A DNA stretch of 64,000 nt from an uncultured Anaerococcus sp. (GCF_943912385.1 NZ_CALTTY010000003.1:1-64000); one strand, 5' to 3'. Positions 1 through 9,279 are shown, numbered from the stretch's first letter. Program-made: numbers and translations. The notes: generated by a model not told the origin, from the sequence alone.

Positions 1-1028
1 CTCTTAGGTAATTTAGGTGGTTGAACTATTTTTAAATTTTTCTTAGCTTTTTCTAAAGCATCTTCTTCTGATAATCCTTCATCTTCGTAAGTATTTTGTA
101 ATTCAGAAATAAATGTTGAGTATACATCAGGTGTTGTCATAGTTGCAAAGTATTTTCCTTTTGCAAGCTGACTATAAGAATTTGTAGTTATGGTGTCGTC
201 TATAGCTTCCTCATTCATTTGTGATGCTAATTGCTCTATAACATGGGCGCCTTTTTCCGATTCTCCTTCAGAAAAACCAACTTTATCAACATTTGTATTA
301 TCGTCACCAAATATATAGGCGCCATAACTAAACAAAAATCCACTTGAGAAATATACATTGTTTAATGACTGCATGTATCCATAATCTCCTTCTTCTTTTC
401 TTTGTTTTGAAAAGGCATACATTGCACTCCAGTCTTCTACCATATCAGGTATGTCATTTGAGTTTTTATCCCAAGTAGTTTTCCAATCATCAGGTAGTAA
501 ATCTTCTCTATAAAACAACATTGGAGATTGGACGTTCACAGGCACTCCTACATGATATTTATTGCCGTCAATCTCTAAACTAAAGGCATCTTTGGCTTTT
601 TCTAGAGTCTCATTCATTGATTCTATTTCATCTATTGGTAGTGGTAATATATGCTTATCTCTAGAATACTGCATTATAACATCATTAGCTTGATATAAAA
701 CATCAGGTCCATACCCATAAGGTCCATCATTGGCTAAATCCGTATTTTGGTCTACGTTTGCGTCTACCGCTTCGATTCCATAATCAGAATATTTTTCGTT
801 AAATGCATCTAATATCTCTTTAAAGTATCCTTTTGAAATAGCTGTGTCATTTTCAACCACCTTTATAGTTACATTTTTTTCAAGTTCTCCAGTAAAATGC
901 TTATTAGATGATGAGCTAACTTCTTTATCTAATTTATCAACAGCTTTTTCATCCTTATTTGATGAACAGGCTGATAATAAAAAGACACAAGTTAATATAA
1001 GACTTAATATTTTTTTGCTATTTTTCAT
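1..1028 (-). CDS. Extracellular solute-binding lipoprotein, maltodextrin type (partial, C-terminus cut off by window edge)
   Basis: The protein starts at the ATG ending at 1028 and runs off the left edge, so about 342 residues are visible. It opens with a lipoprotein signal (basic start, hydrophobic core, lipobox LLSAC) and should be anchored outside the membrane. The mature part reads like a family-1 carbohydrate-binding protein of an ABC importer, with segments such as GYGPDVLYQANDV, VGVPVNVQSPMLFYREDLLP and a DWSAMYAFS stretch. Its start lies 11 nt inside the end of the upstream GH13 gene, so the two are probably translationally coupled. Maltodextrin as ligand is inferred from that neighbour. 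The permease genes would lie further left, outside the window. Confidence 0.85.
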   Translation of the reverse strand, partial: MKNSKKILSLILTCVFLLSACSSNKDEKAVDKLDKEVSSSSNKHFTGELEKNVTIKVVENDTAISKGYFKEILDAFNEKYSDYGIEAVDANVDQNTDLANDGPYGYGPDVLYQANDVIMQYSRDKHILPLPIDEIESMNETLEKAKDAFSLEIDGNKYHVGVPVNVQSPMLFYREDLLPDDWKTTWDKNSNDIPDMVEDWSAMYAFSKQRKEEGDYGYMQSLNNVYFSSGFLFSYGAYIFGDDNTNVDKVGFSEGESEKGAHVIEQLASQMNEEAIDDTITTNSYSQLAKGKYFATMTTPDVYSTFISELQNTYEDEGLSEEDALEKAKKNLKIVQPPKLPK

Positions 1029-2727
1029 GACTACTCCTATTTAAAATTATTAAATATCCATCTTTTTCTAAAATTCCATTATTATATTTGTTAGATGATA
1101 AAAGCTTCGAATTATTTGTATCAAAACTAATATCCTGATTTAAGTTAATAAATAAGCTTACATCTTCATTCTCATATGACCTTCTTATAATTAGATAGTT
1201 TTTATCACCAGAAATTTTAATATCACCATATTTTATAGGGTCTAGATTTTTTAATTCAAAAATTGATTTTATCGTGTTTATCTGTTCAGCGTACTTATTT
1301 ACTAAACTCCAATCGAAATTCCTTCTTGAATCAGGATCATAACCTCCTTCTAGAAATATCTCAGTGCCATAGTATAAGCACGGAGCTCCTAAAAACATGG
1401 TCATCAAGGCTATAGAAGCAAGGACCTTATCTTTATTTTCATTAACCTCAGTATAGAATCTGTGTGTATCATGGGTATCAATCAAGTTTAAATTCATACT
1501 GTTGACTTGGTCTTTATTTCTCATTAAAATACCATTTAATTTGAAGGCTGCATTTTCAGCATCAATTTTATTACAAAAATAATCTAAAGATGTTTTTGTA
1601 AAACTATAGTTCATTATAGAATCAAACTGGTCTCCCTGTAAGTAACTAGCTGCATCGTGCCAATTCTCACCGATTAAAACAGCGTCTTTATTAATACTTT
1701 TAATTTCTTTCCTAAACCTTCTCCAAAAATCATGTGAAACTTCATCAGACACATCTAATCTCCACCCATCAATACCAAATTCTTCAATCCAATATTTACC
1801 GACTTTGATTAAATAATCTTGAGCTTCTATATTTGATGTATTTAATCTAGGCATATAATCTACTATTGAAAATGTTTTGTAATTAACATCATCTTCATCT
1901 ATATAATCACCATCAATAGAAAACCAATCATAATATTTTGAGTTTATTCCCTTAGCTTTAACATCCTTAAACAAGTAATTTTCCTTGCTAATATGGTTAA
2001 AGACAGCATCAAGTATTATCCTAATTCCATTTTTATGTGCTTTTTCAACAAGTTTTTTTAATATAGACTTATCCCCAAATTGAGAATCAATCTGATAATA
2101 ATCAATTATGTCGTATTTATGATTGCTTGGTGATTTAAATATAGGAGTTAGGTACAAAGTATTTATTCCTAAATCTTTTAAATAGTCAAGCCTATCTATA
2201 ATCCCTTTAAGATCACCTCCAGTAAAACTACCTTGCCTTGGAATATCTCCCCATTTTGAATTTATATAGGAATCATCTTTTTGATAATCCCCGCGGTTAA
2301 ACCTATCTATAAATATTTGATAAAATACTGCACTTCTCATCCATGGTATACAGGGCATAATATCTGCATAGTTTATTGAAGGCATCTGAAAATAATTATA
2401 AAACCCTAAATCAAAGTCATAATCTTTACTTATTCCATCCTCACTAAAATAATAAGTTTTTCCACTTTCTTCTATTTTAAATATATATGCCAACCTATCA
2501 TCTGAAACATTTAATTTTATTTCAAAATAATTAAATAGCCTATCTACATAGCCAAGCCTCATTTCCTCCTCATACCTAGCTATATGATAAGAAAATTTAG
2601 GACCATGAATAATAGAAACTTTTAGTGAATCAAATTTGGATGTTCGAATTCTTATTATTATTTCATTCTTATTAATTGGAAAACTCATATGAGAATCCAT
2701 TATATGTAAAATCGCTTCTTCGTTCAT
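1018..2727 (-). CDS. Intracellular GH13 alpha-glucan hydrolase (neopullulanase/cyclomaltodextrinase-like)
   Basis: 569 residues with no signal peptide, so cytoplasmic. An N-terminal beta-rich domain (about 1-125) precedes the GH13 barrel. Conserved regions are visible: region I DAVFNH (240-245), region II GWRLD with nucleophile D325, region III GEN with acid/base E354, and region IV with transition-state D420 (LIDTHD). The region-II surroundings and N-terminal domain suggest the neopullulanase/cyclodextrinase group, which cleaves imported maltodextrins; exact specificity cannot be read. A good ribosome site (AGGAG) lies 6-7 nt before the ATG. The gene is divergent from the LacI-type regulator and overlaps the binding-protein gene downstream, giving a compact uptake and degradation locus. 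Confidence 0.9.
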   Translation of the reverse strand: MNEEAILHIMDSHMSFPINKNEIIIRIRTSKFDSLKVSIIHGPKFSYHIARYEEEMRLGYVDRLFNYFEIKLNVSDDRLAYIFKIEESGKTYYFSEDGISKDYDFDLGFYNYFQMPSINYADIMPCIPWMRSAVFYQIFIDRFNRGDYQKDDSYINSKWGDIPRQGSFTGGDLKGIIDRLDYLKDLGINTLYLTPIFKSPSNHKYDIIDYYQIDSQFGDKSILKKLVEKAHKNGIRIILDAVFNHISKENYLFKDVKAKGINSKYYDWFSIDGDYIDEDDVNYKTFSIVDYMPRLNTSNIEAQDYLIKVGKYWIEEFGIDGWRLDVSDEVSHDFWRRFRKEIKSINKDAVLIGENWHDAASYLQGDQFDSIMNYSFTKTSLDYFCNKIDAENAAFKLNGILMRNKDQVNSMNLNLIDTHDTHRFYTEVNENKDKVLASIALMTMFLGAPCLYYGTEIFLEGGYDPDSRRNFDWSLVNKYAEQINTIKSIFELKNLDPIKYGDIKISGDKNYLIIRRSYENEDVSLFINLNQDISFDTNNSKLLSSNKYNNGILEKDGYLIILNRSSHEK

Positions 2728-2740
2728 TTAATCTCCTGAC

Positions 2741-2770
2741 TTGCTTTTTATAATTAACCTATATTATAAT
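2741..2770 (+). promoter_or_regulatory. Sigma-A type promoter of the LacI-family gene
   Basis: A -35-like TTGCTT at 2741-2746 and a perfect -10 TATAAT at 2765-2770 are separated by 18 nt. The expected start point falls at about 2777, which is the A of the chosen ATG. No Shine-Dalgarno sequence precedes that ATG, so the transcript may be leaderless. Confidence 0.55.
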
Positions 2771-2776
2771 AATATT

Positions 2777-3568
2777 ATGAGTGCAAAAGTAACAATTAAG
2801 GATGTTGCTAAGGCAGCAGGCGTATCGGTAGCTACAGTATCCTATGTGATCAACGAGAGAAAAGATCAGAAGATTTCAGAGGAAACAAGAAAAAAAGTAT
2901 TACAAGTAGTAAATCTTCTTAACTATTCTCCCAACCAAAATGCCCGTGCCTTGGCAAGCAACAAGTATAAAAATATATATTTAATAACAAGAAATGATGA
3001 TAGTTTGCTCTACAGCGCTAATGTTTATAGTTTTATAAAAAATTTATCCGATTTTTTCCAAAATGAGGGCTTCCATCTAATAATTTCAGGCGATAATTCT
3101 ATAGATAACCTAAATAGTTTCAATACTATTATCACAATAGACTTAACAAAAGAAGAATTCTTAAATATTGGTAATAAAACATTTACACCATTAATAGCTT
3201 TAAGTTCATATATAAATGACCCTGTATTCTATCAAATTAATAGAGATTACAGAAAAATTAAAGAAACTTCTTTTGAATTCTTTAAAGATGAATTTACCTT
3301 ACTAACATTAGATACAAATAATATAGAAAGAAAAGAAATTATAGAAAATTCTTTTAAAAACGTTATTTTTCTTAAGGATGCTAATGATTTACCTAAAATC
3401 AACACTAACACCCTAATATTAGAAGAGTCCCTCCATAATTTTTATTTCAATAATCCAAATGTATTATTTGTACCCTTTGACAAAGACAAACTTTTCAACA
3501 CCGTATTAAATGCTATTAAATTAGCAGATAAAAGAATATCTACAGACGAACACAACATACTTTTATAG
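2777..3568 (+). CDS. LacI-family transcriptional regulator
   Basis: The N-terminal helix-turn-helix is textbook LacI/MalR (VTIKDVAKAAGVSVATVS, then VINER and NYSPNQNARAL). I start the protein at the ATG at 2777; a TTG 36 nt upstream would add 12 residues unlike the family and has no better ribosome site. The protein is 263 residues against the usual 330 or so. The sensor domain is shortened and poorly conserved, so effector binding may be altered. It is divergent from the GH13 gene and probably controls the alpha-glucan genes. A LacI-type operator is present at 4504-4519 in front of the nearby lipoprotein gene. Confidence 0.85.
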   Translation: MSAKVTIKDVAKAAGVSVATVSYVINERKDQKISEETRKKVLQVVNLLNYSPNQNARALASNKYKNIYLITRNDDSLLYSANVYSFIKNLSDFFQNEGFHLIISGDNSIDNLNSFNTIITIDLTKEEFLNIGNKTFTPLIALSSYINDPVFYQINRDYRKIKETSFEFFKDEFTLLTLDTNNIERKEIIENSFKNVIFLKDANDLPKINTNTLILEESLHNFYFNNPNVLFVPFDKDKLFNTVLNAIKLADKRISTDEHNILL

Positions 3569-3638
3569 AAGCCGACTGGTTACAATATCAAATATAAAAG
3601 ATATTTTATCGGCTCCTATATTTTCTTAAATCCCCTTT

Positions 3639-4470
3639 TTAACCTTCAAATGTCCATGAGATTACATCATATGGGTTGAGGTTGAAGTTTTCTTTGCCCT
3701 CTTCTGTATATGACTCATCTTTTTCATCATAATAGTCTTCTGCTGGGTGAGTTTTTAAGGTAAATGTATATCTTCCTGGTTTAACAACCTTAATATTAGC
3801 TCTTTTGACGCTAACATCACCAAGTCCGCCAGAATTTTCAAAATACTCTTCTCCACCTTTTTCGATTGTATCTAAATAACCAAATCCTCTCTGATTTTCC
3901 CAGCTACCATTGATAGCAAATTGAAATTCATCCCCTTCTTTTAGATCCACGCTTATTGTGTAAATATTTTCTTTATCTGAATCTGCTTTCTCTAATTTAA
4001 AATTATCATCTACAACTTCACCCCAATTAGATTTTGATAAAAGCTCACTTTCACCGTCTCCTATGATATAAAAATCCCTCTTGTCATCCTCATATTTGGT
4101 AAAACCTGCATATAAGCTTAAATCTTCAGTGATTTTTGAATCAAAATCAAACATGTGGTTCATTTCAGGAGTTGCAAACCAACCTATAAGTTCATAGCCT
4201 TCTTTTGCTACATCTGGCTTTTCTAACTTCTCTCCTTTCTATTTCTTTTTCTTCTAAAACAGTGCTTCCATCGCTATCATATAAAGTTATTTTTACCATG
4301 TTTGATTTTTCAGCTTCATCAGCCCCTTCAGTTTCTTCAGATTGAATACCTGTCTGCGCCTTATCCGCCTCAGACGAATCATCTGATTTTTGATTTGTAT
4401 TGCTACATCCTGTGGTCAATAAAGCAAATAATAGTACTAATCCAGCAATTTTTGAAAATGTTTTTTTCAT
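3639..4470 (-). pseudogene. Lipoprotein with InlB-like repeat and starch-binding-like domain, frameshifted
   Basis: Two overlapping reading frames make one protein. The first (start 4470, SD GGAGAG) has a lipoprotein signal with lipobox LTTGC, a Ser/Glu/Asp-rich linker and the start of an InlB/Flg_new-type repeat (VKITLYDSDGSTVLEEKEIE). It then leaves frame at about 4231-4240 and stops at 4192. The other frame restores the repeat (GEKLEKPDVAKEGYELIGWF) and continues as a beta-rich domain (FYIIGDG, FQFAINGSW, GRYTFTLKTHP) resembling bacterial starch-binding lipoprotein domains. A shift of +1 or -2 nt near the AAAGG run explains it. It could be inactivation, slippage or a sequencing error. Promoter and operator are intact, and context suggests a role in binding starch at the cell surface. 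Confidence 0.7.
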
Positions 4471-4503
4471 AATAATTTTCTCTCCTATCCTTTGTTTTTA
4501 TTT

Positions 4504-4519
4504 ACTTAACCGTTTAAGT
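4504..4519. promoter_or_regulatory. LacI/MalR-type operator
   Basis: ACTTAACCGTTTAAGT is a near-perfect 16-bp palindrome with the central CG typical of LacI-family operators. It begins 7 bp downstream of the -10 box of the lipoprotein promoter, over the expected transcription start, where a bound repressor would block initiation. Confidence 0.65.
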
Positions 4520-4526
4520 TAATTAA

Positions 4527-4555
4527 ATTATAGCAATCATTTTCAAAAATGTCAA
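4527..4555 (-). promoter_or_regulatory. Consensus sigma-A promoter of the lipoprotein gene
   Basis: On the minus strand TTGACA (4550-4555) and TATAAT (4527-4532) are separated by exactly 17 nt, a full consensus match. It drives the frameshifted lipoprotein gene starting at 4470. Confidence 0.8.
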
Positions 4556-4655
4556 TTTTTTTATTTTTAAGATTTCTTATTTGACTTATTTTAATATTAT
4601 CTGTAATTTTAAATATCTTTCTCTAATTAATAGGGTATCAGTTATAAGTTTCCAA

Positions 4656-4698
4656 ATAAAAAAAATCCCACGATTAGATTTTTCTAATCATGAGATTT
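4656..4698 (-). terminator. Rho-independent terminator after the wall amidase gene
   Basis: An inverted repeat (GATTAGA 4672-4678 with TCTAATC 4683-4689, extended by outer pairs) is followed, in minus-strand sense, by a run of eight T. Confidence 0.75.
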
Positions 4699-4716
4699 TA
4701 CTTATAATATATAAAT

Positions 4717-6714
4717 TTATTTGTTATCAACAAAAATCCTATCAGATTTACCTCCGATAAGCCTAAAGTATTTTACAGGCCTACCTGACCTATCTCCCAT
4801 GTATCCCTTTCTCGGTGTGACTGTTACGCCGTTAGATGAATAGTTCATGTGGATTATAGTGTCCTGTCTTTTATTTAAGATAAAACCTGTGTGGCCACCT
4901 TCTCCGATAGACTTTCCTGGAATTCCTGATACGAATATATCACCATAGTCGATTTCGTTTTCGCTTATTTCTTTCATTACTTGGCCCTGTCTTCCCATGG
5001 CAAATAAGGTTTCAGTGTTTCCTATAAAAGAATCTGGCTTTAAAAATCCTCCGTATATTAAGGACCTAAATACAGCTGATGAGCAGTCTGCTGCCTTAGC
5101 TGATGTTCTTGCAGGTCCCATGTTGTAGGTTAGACCATTAGTTTTTGCATTAAACATCCACTCAATAGCATAGTCTAGGTTCTTTTCTCCAGCGTGCTTA
5201 TAGTCAGTCACGCTTGCAATTCCCTTTTTATTGGTTTTGTATTCTATACCATTTTGCATGTAGGTTGAATTTATTACAAGACCATTATCATCGAAGCAGT
5301 AGGTGTTTCCGTTTATTTCCCAAACCCCTTTTTTAATGTAGCCTGCCTTGTTAGTGTGGAAGGTTTTGCCCTCATAGGTTACCCAGCTGTCTTTTTTAAG
5401 GGTCGCTATACCCTTATCATTTATATCAAAATAAAGACCATTTGTAACTGAAGGTCTGCCCACAATCATAGCACCTGTATCATATTTAAAGACATAGGTA
5501 TTGCCATTTACATCATAGATTCCCTTGGCTAGGCTCCCGTCAGACTTTGTCCTATAGCTTACTCCGTCTAGGGCAAACCACTTGTTTTTAGGGTTTGTTA
5601 TAACTCCCATTGGGCCTACTTCATAATATTTATCCTTGATAATCATCTTCTTATTTGTTTGGAGCTTACCGTCCTTATCAAACATGAAGTCCTTATCGTC
5701 AATCCTTGTTACTCCCTTGGCAATTTTACCATTATCTAGGGTTCTGTAGATATTTTTATTTACATTTACCCATTTGTTTTTTTGTAGGTTCATCTTACCA
5801 AGCTTATCTACTTCGTAGTAGGCACCACTAGTGATTAACTTTTTATTTCTTTCTAAAACTCCATCTTGAGAGAAATAAAATTTGTTTTTACCAATCTGGG
5901 TTATACCCCTGCTGATTTCTCCCTTGGCGTTGTTGTAGTAGATATCCTTACCCACACTTAGCCATTTATTAGATGGTTTTGTCACAGTACCTGTATTATC
6001 TGTCCTGTAAATTCTTTCATTTACTTTTATATTAGCATTTTTTACAAGCTTATCATTTTTATAGTATTTTACAGCCTTGTTCTTTTTTACAAAGTACCCA
6101 CTGTCTTTTCCTGTGTAATAATTCTCTTCTTCTATGTGGCTTTGTTCGTTTTGAACTTCATTTACCTCAGTAGAAGAATATTTTGCTTCATATATCCCTT
6201 CATCTAGGTTAGTATCGTCATAGTAGATAAGGCCTGGGATTCTTTCTTCTTCTAATTTACCATCTTCTTCTATAGCAGATGGAACAGTAGAAGATTCAGG
6301 AAGATTTGCATTTAAGACATCTTCTTCTGACTTATCTAGGGCAGGGCTTTCCTTAGCACTTTCTTTTTCTTCTATTTTATAATCTGTTTCAAGATTTTTA
6401 TTTTCAGGCTCTTCATTTTTAGGCTCTTTAATTTCAAGCTCATCAGTTTGAAGGTTTACTGGATTAGTGGTATCCTCCTGGCCTAGGTCTTCTTCACCAT
6501 ATGATTGTTCTATGTATTCACTATTTTCTTTAAGCTGAGCTTCACTTTCAAGCTCAGGTGACTGGTCTTCTAAACTTTCCTCATTCATACTGTCCAAAGT
6601 CTCTTTGACAAGTGAACTATTATCCTCGCTGGCATAAGACTGGTTAGTTAGGTTAATAGCGGAAGATAAGAATAATGTCGAGGCGAGCAGGACAGTTTTA
6701 TTTATTTTTTTCAT
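4717..6714 (-). CDS. Secreted peptidoglycan hydrolase: wall-binding repeats plus C-terminal NlpC/P60-type Amidase_5 domain
   Basis: 665 residues. A Sec signal peptide (cleavage after SYA, about residue 29) is followed by an acidic Ser/Glu/Pro-rich region to about 200. Then come aromatic/glycine cell-wall-binding-type repeats (about 205-500), with recurring units such as GKNKFYFSQDG, DDKDFMFDKDG and NGNTYCFDDNG. The C-terminal 160 residues carry DCSSAVF with catalytic C544, GGHTGF with H608, and a further polar residue near H622. This is the pattern of bacteriophage-type Amidase_5 endopeptidases in the NlpC/P60 superfamily. It probably cleaves stem peptides of its own or a competitor's wall. 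It stands alone with its own terminator. Confidence 0.85.
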   Translation of the reverse strand: MKKINKTVLLASTLFLSSAINLTNQSYASEDNSSLVKETLDSMNEESLEDQSPELESEAQLKENSEYIEQSYGEEDLGQEDTTNPVNLQTDELEIKEPKNEEPENKNLETDYKIEEKESAKESPALDKSEEDVLNANLPESSTVPSAIEEDGKLEEERIPGLIYYDDTNLDEGIYEAKYSSTEVNEVQNEQSHIEEENYYTGKDSGYFVKKNKAVKYYKNDKLVKNANIKVNERIYRTDNTGTVTKPSNKWLSVGKDIYYNNAKGEISRGITQIGKNKFYFSQDGVLERNKKLITSGAYYEVDKLGKMNLQKNKWVNVNKNIYRTLDNGKIAKGVTRIDDKDFMFDKDGKLQTNKKMIIKDKYYEVGPMGVITNPKNKWFALDGVSYRTKSDGSLAKGIYDVNGNTYVFKYDTGAMIVGRPSVTNGLYFDINDKGIATLKKDSWVTYEGKTFHTNKAGYIKKGVWEINGNTYCFDDNGLVINSTYMQNGIEYKTNKKGIASVTDYKHAGEKNLDYAIEWMFNAKTNGLTYNMGPARTSAKAADCSSAVFRSLIYGGFLKPDSFIGNTETLFAMGRQGQVMKEISENEIDYGDIFVSGIPGKSIGEGGHTGFILNKRQDTIIHMNYSSNGVTVTPRKGYMGDRSGRPVKYFRLIGGKSDRIFVDNK

Positions 6715-6943
6715 TATCTTTTCCCTCTCTCTATATTACAATTTAATTACAAGCATCTGTTCTCTGTTATACAATCTACAGGTATTATATAATATTTCCT
6801 AAAGAATTGCAACAAAAAGGTTACAAATTTGTTAAAATTCCATAAATCCAATAAAAAACACGACCTACTTTATAAAATTTCACAAAAATGGTATGATTAG
6901 CTATATAAAGTAAGGAAATACAGAAGTAAAAAAGGATGGCAAT

Positions 6944-7900
6944 ATGAAAACTAAATCACTAATCCTGGCCCTGGCCCTAGGATTCGTTATAACAGGATGC
7001 GGGGATACCCCTTTGGAAGAATCCCAAGTATCAGAAAAAACTATAGCCAAGGCTTTAGACGGCAAGGTAGACCTTGATAAAGAAAAAGACAAGGAAAAGA
7101 AAGAAAAAGTAGCAAATGAAGATAGGAAAGAATCAAAATGGGAGCCTAGCGGTGAAAATCTCAGAAAACTCATAGTGGAAATGGGAGATTTTGCCCCAGC
7201 CCTTGCAAGAGATCTTGACGACGAAGAGCTTGTATCCCTTTATGAAGAGGCTGAGGATATGAGCTACAGAACAGGCTATTGGGACGCTAAGGACTTCTTC
7301 TTTCAAGAACTTTCCTATGAGTACCCAGACCAATCACTAAAATTCCCATTGGAGTCTATCGAAAGCAAATACTACTGGAAAAAAACCGAAGACGACCTTA
7401 TCGGAAACAAGTTTGAATGGGAGAGAAACCTCATGATAGAAAATGGGGCAAGCCACGATATGATTTGGTCCTTTACAGACAAGGAAGTAGAAGATGCCTT
7501 CCATAAGGCTTATGAAGAAGACCCTCTTGCCTACTATGATGACTATGTAGAAAAGGCCCTCTATATCCTTACAGATAATGAATATGAAGAGGCTGACACT
7601 GACGAATCTTCTAATGAGCCTATAGAAAACGAGAGGACAGCAAGTCCAGAAGACTATGAAGACCTCCTCCAGTTTGGCTCAAGCGATAAAGACTACGAGG
7701 CTTTAAAAGATGCCCTAGTAAAGTACTACGAGTTTGATGAAGATGTAGTTAAATCTATGTCAAATGAAGATATAGACCTAGCCTATACCAGGGCCCAAAG
7801 ACGCCTAGAAGAAACAGGTTTTGGTGACATAGGACTAGTCTTTGACGAACTAGGCAAGCTCTACCCAGGAGCATCCACTCTTTATACTGGGGAAAACTAA
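6944..7900 (+). CDS. Repeat-containing lipoprotein of unknown function
   Basis: 318 residues. It starts with a lipoprotein signal with lipobox VITGC (C19), then a Lys/Glu/Asp-rich linker (40-66). The rest is acidic and helical and contains three diverged copies of a roughly 55-residue unit at about 71-128, 158-209 and 251-308. Units 1 and 3 share the pattern of a short helix, LA or VV, (D/N)DE(E/D), YEEA or YTRAQ, TG, and a final (L/Y)YP. I do not recognise the family. It has its own ribosome site (AAAAGGATG) and a terminator directly behind. It is divergent from the wall amidase. A cell-surface role is inferred from the lipobox only. Confidence 0.8.
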   Translation: MKTKSLILALALGFVITGCGDTPLEESQVSEKTIAKALDGKVDLDKEKDKEKKEKVANEDRKESKWEPSGENLRKLIVEMGDFAPALARDLDDEELVSLYEEAEDMSYRTGYWDAKDFFFQELSYEYPDQSLKFPLESIESKYYWKKTEDDLIGNKFEWERNLMIENGASHDMIWSFTDKEVEDAFHKAYEEDPLAYYDDYVEKALYILTDNEYEEADTDESSNEPIENERTASPEDYEDLLQFGSSDKDYEALKDALVKYYEFDEDVVKSMSNEDIDLAYTRAQRRLEETGFGDIGLVFDELGKLYPGASTLYTGEN

Positions 7901-7910
7901 ATCCAAGCAA

Positions 7911-7943
7911 AAAGACGGGAAATTTTACCACCCCGTCTTTTTT
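7911..7943 (+). terminator. Rho-independent terminator after the repeat lipoprotein
   Basis: AAAGACGGG (7911-7919) pairs with CCCGTCTTT (7932-7940) and is followed by a T run. The A run on the other side lets it serve the converging minus-strand gene as well. Confidence 0.85.
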
Positions 7944-7964
7944 ATGTCTTTCGATTTTAAATCC

Positions 7965-8294
7965 CTATTTATTCCTTCCTTCTTTCTTTTTCCTTATAAA
8001 TCTTATAAGCCCCACTCCGATAAGGGCAGCTAGAAGGCGGCTAATCCCATAAGGAGCACTTATTCTCGGTATAGACAAGATAAGAAGAATAAAGCCCATG
8101 TCATAATAAAGAAACTTCTCCTCTTTTTTCTTATAAAGATACCAGTTAAGGTAGATATGGAAGATCATTGCCACAAGGAAACCTAAAATCCAAACATAAG
8201 AAATCTTATCAGCCCTTTCTAGGGCAAAATAGTAATTAATAACAAAAATAAGCATTAAAGCGTAACTTAATATATCTTTCTTCTTAAAATTCAT
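7965..8294 (-). CDS. Small membrane protein of unknown function
   Basis: 109 residues from the ATG at 8294, preceded by a strong AAAGGAGG. Upstream in-frame ATGs up to 8330 lack such a site. Three to four hydrophobic segments (about 8-25, 32-52, 62-80, 82-98) separated by Lys/Arg-rich loops and ending in RKKKEGRNK suggest a polytopic membrane protein with a positive inner face. No family is recognised. It follows the GT8 gene by 36 nt on the same strand and may be cotranscribed with it. Confidence 0.7.
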   Translation of the reverse strand: MNFKKKDILSYALMLIFVINYYFALERADKISYVWILGFLVAMIFHIYLNWYLYKKKEEKFLYYDMGFILLILSIPRISAPYGISRLLAALIGVGLIRFIRKKKEGRNK

Positions 8295-8330
8295 CCTTCC
8301 TCCTTTATACTTTTTCATACACATACTCAC

Positions 8331-9152
8331 CTAGTTAAAATATTCCCTAGCAAGGTTCATATAATGTTTATAAAGACTGGTAAATTTTGTCCTATGGTTT
8401 TTCTTCCAAGGCTTATCCCTACCGCAAAAATGTAAGATGACAGTATTTTCCATAATCCATTCTAAGTCCGCCATTCCCTTTGTCTTTAATAGGTAGGTAG
8501 AATAGTTTCTCGCATCATAGTTATAGATAATATCTTTTAAGGGATAGACCCTATCTCCGTACAGGGCATTTAAGATATCCTGGTCTGGGAGGATGAGGTT
8601 TTTATAGTTTTCAGATGCATAGGTAAAGATTTCTTCAGGGTCAATCTCTTTCCTTGCTCTTTTTAGATTAATAAGTAGTAGGCCTGAATTATAGTAGTCA
8701 GTGTCAGTTCCCAGACGGAGCTTATTTACACTATTAGCCATATCAGTCTTACCTGTATGACTTGCTGCGGCAAATAGGAAGTTTGATATATCAAGTTCCC
8801 AGAGGTCCTTTAAAGAATTAATCACCAGGGTATCTGGGTCTATGTAGATAATTTTATCAAGATTTTTAGGCAAAAGCCTTCCTGCTAAAAGTCTATAGTA
8901 CATCTCCTTTGGATAGCGATCAGTAACCTTGGCTGATGAGAAAAGCTCATCACCTGCCTTTATCGGAAAAAAACTATATGAAAATCTCTCCATATCCTTT
9001 CTAAGACCCGCAAGAACAGGCTCAGCTATTCCACTGTGAATTAGATATATATTAAAAGTTTCACTAGGATTTGTTATGTAAATAGAAGTCATAAGGACTT
9101 TCATATGTTTTATATAGTTTTCATCAAGAGTTAATAGTAAATCAATAGCCAT
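8331..9152 (-). CDS. GT8-family glycosyltransferase (LgtC/GspA-like)
   Basis: 273 residues. It starts MAIDLLLTLDENYIKHMKVLMTSI, the usual N-terminus of family-8 nucleotide-sugar transferases. The metal-binding DxD is in YIDPDTLV (D105, D107). Further family marks are YRLLAGRLLP, YYNSGLLLINL, PDQDILNALYGDRV and the C-terminal HFCGRDKPWKK. The usual length of this soluble subgroup is 270-300. It probably moves a galactosyl or glucosyl unit from UDP-sugar to a surface polymer or lipid; the acceptor is not evident. Ribosome site AAAGGAG lies before the ATG. Confidence 0.88.
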   Translation of the reverse strand: MAIDLLLTLDENYIKHMKVLMTSIYITNPSETFNIYLIHSGIAEPVLAGLRKDMERFSYSFFPIKAGDELFSSAKVTDRYPKEMYYRLLAGRLLPKNLDKIIYIDPDTLVINSLKDLWELDISNFLFAAASHTGKTDMANSVNKLRLGTDTDYYNSGLLLINLKRARKEIDPEEIFTYASENYKNLILPDQDILNALYGDRVYPLKDIIYNYDARNYSTYLLKTKGMADLEWIMENTVILHFCGRDKPWKKNHRTKFTSLYKHYMNLAREYFN

Positions 9153-9279
9153 AGCATCTCCTTTATATCACATTCTTATTTAATTTATACCCTTTAATTA
9201 CACAGAACTAATCAGATACCCTCATTTGAAAAACTCAATGGATACTAGTCTGATATTTAAATCTCCGCTGACCATAAAT

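Noticed and set aside
844..1044. 66-codon plus-strand frame
   Set aside because: Antisense to the solute-binding lipoprotein, without ribosome site; a shadow frame.
3569..3638. Terminator between the LacI-type gene and the broken lipoprotein
   Set aside because: AGCCGA and TCGGCT arms exist but are 30 nt apart with only weak inner pairing and no good T run, so it was not listed.
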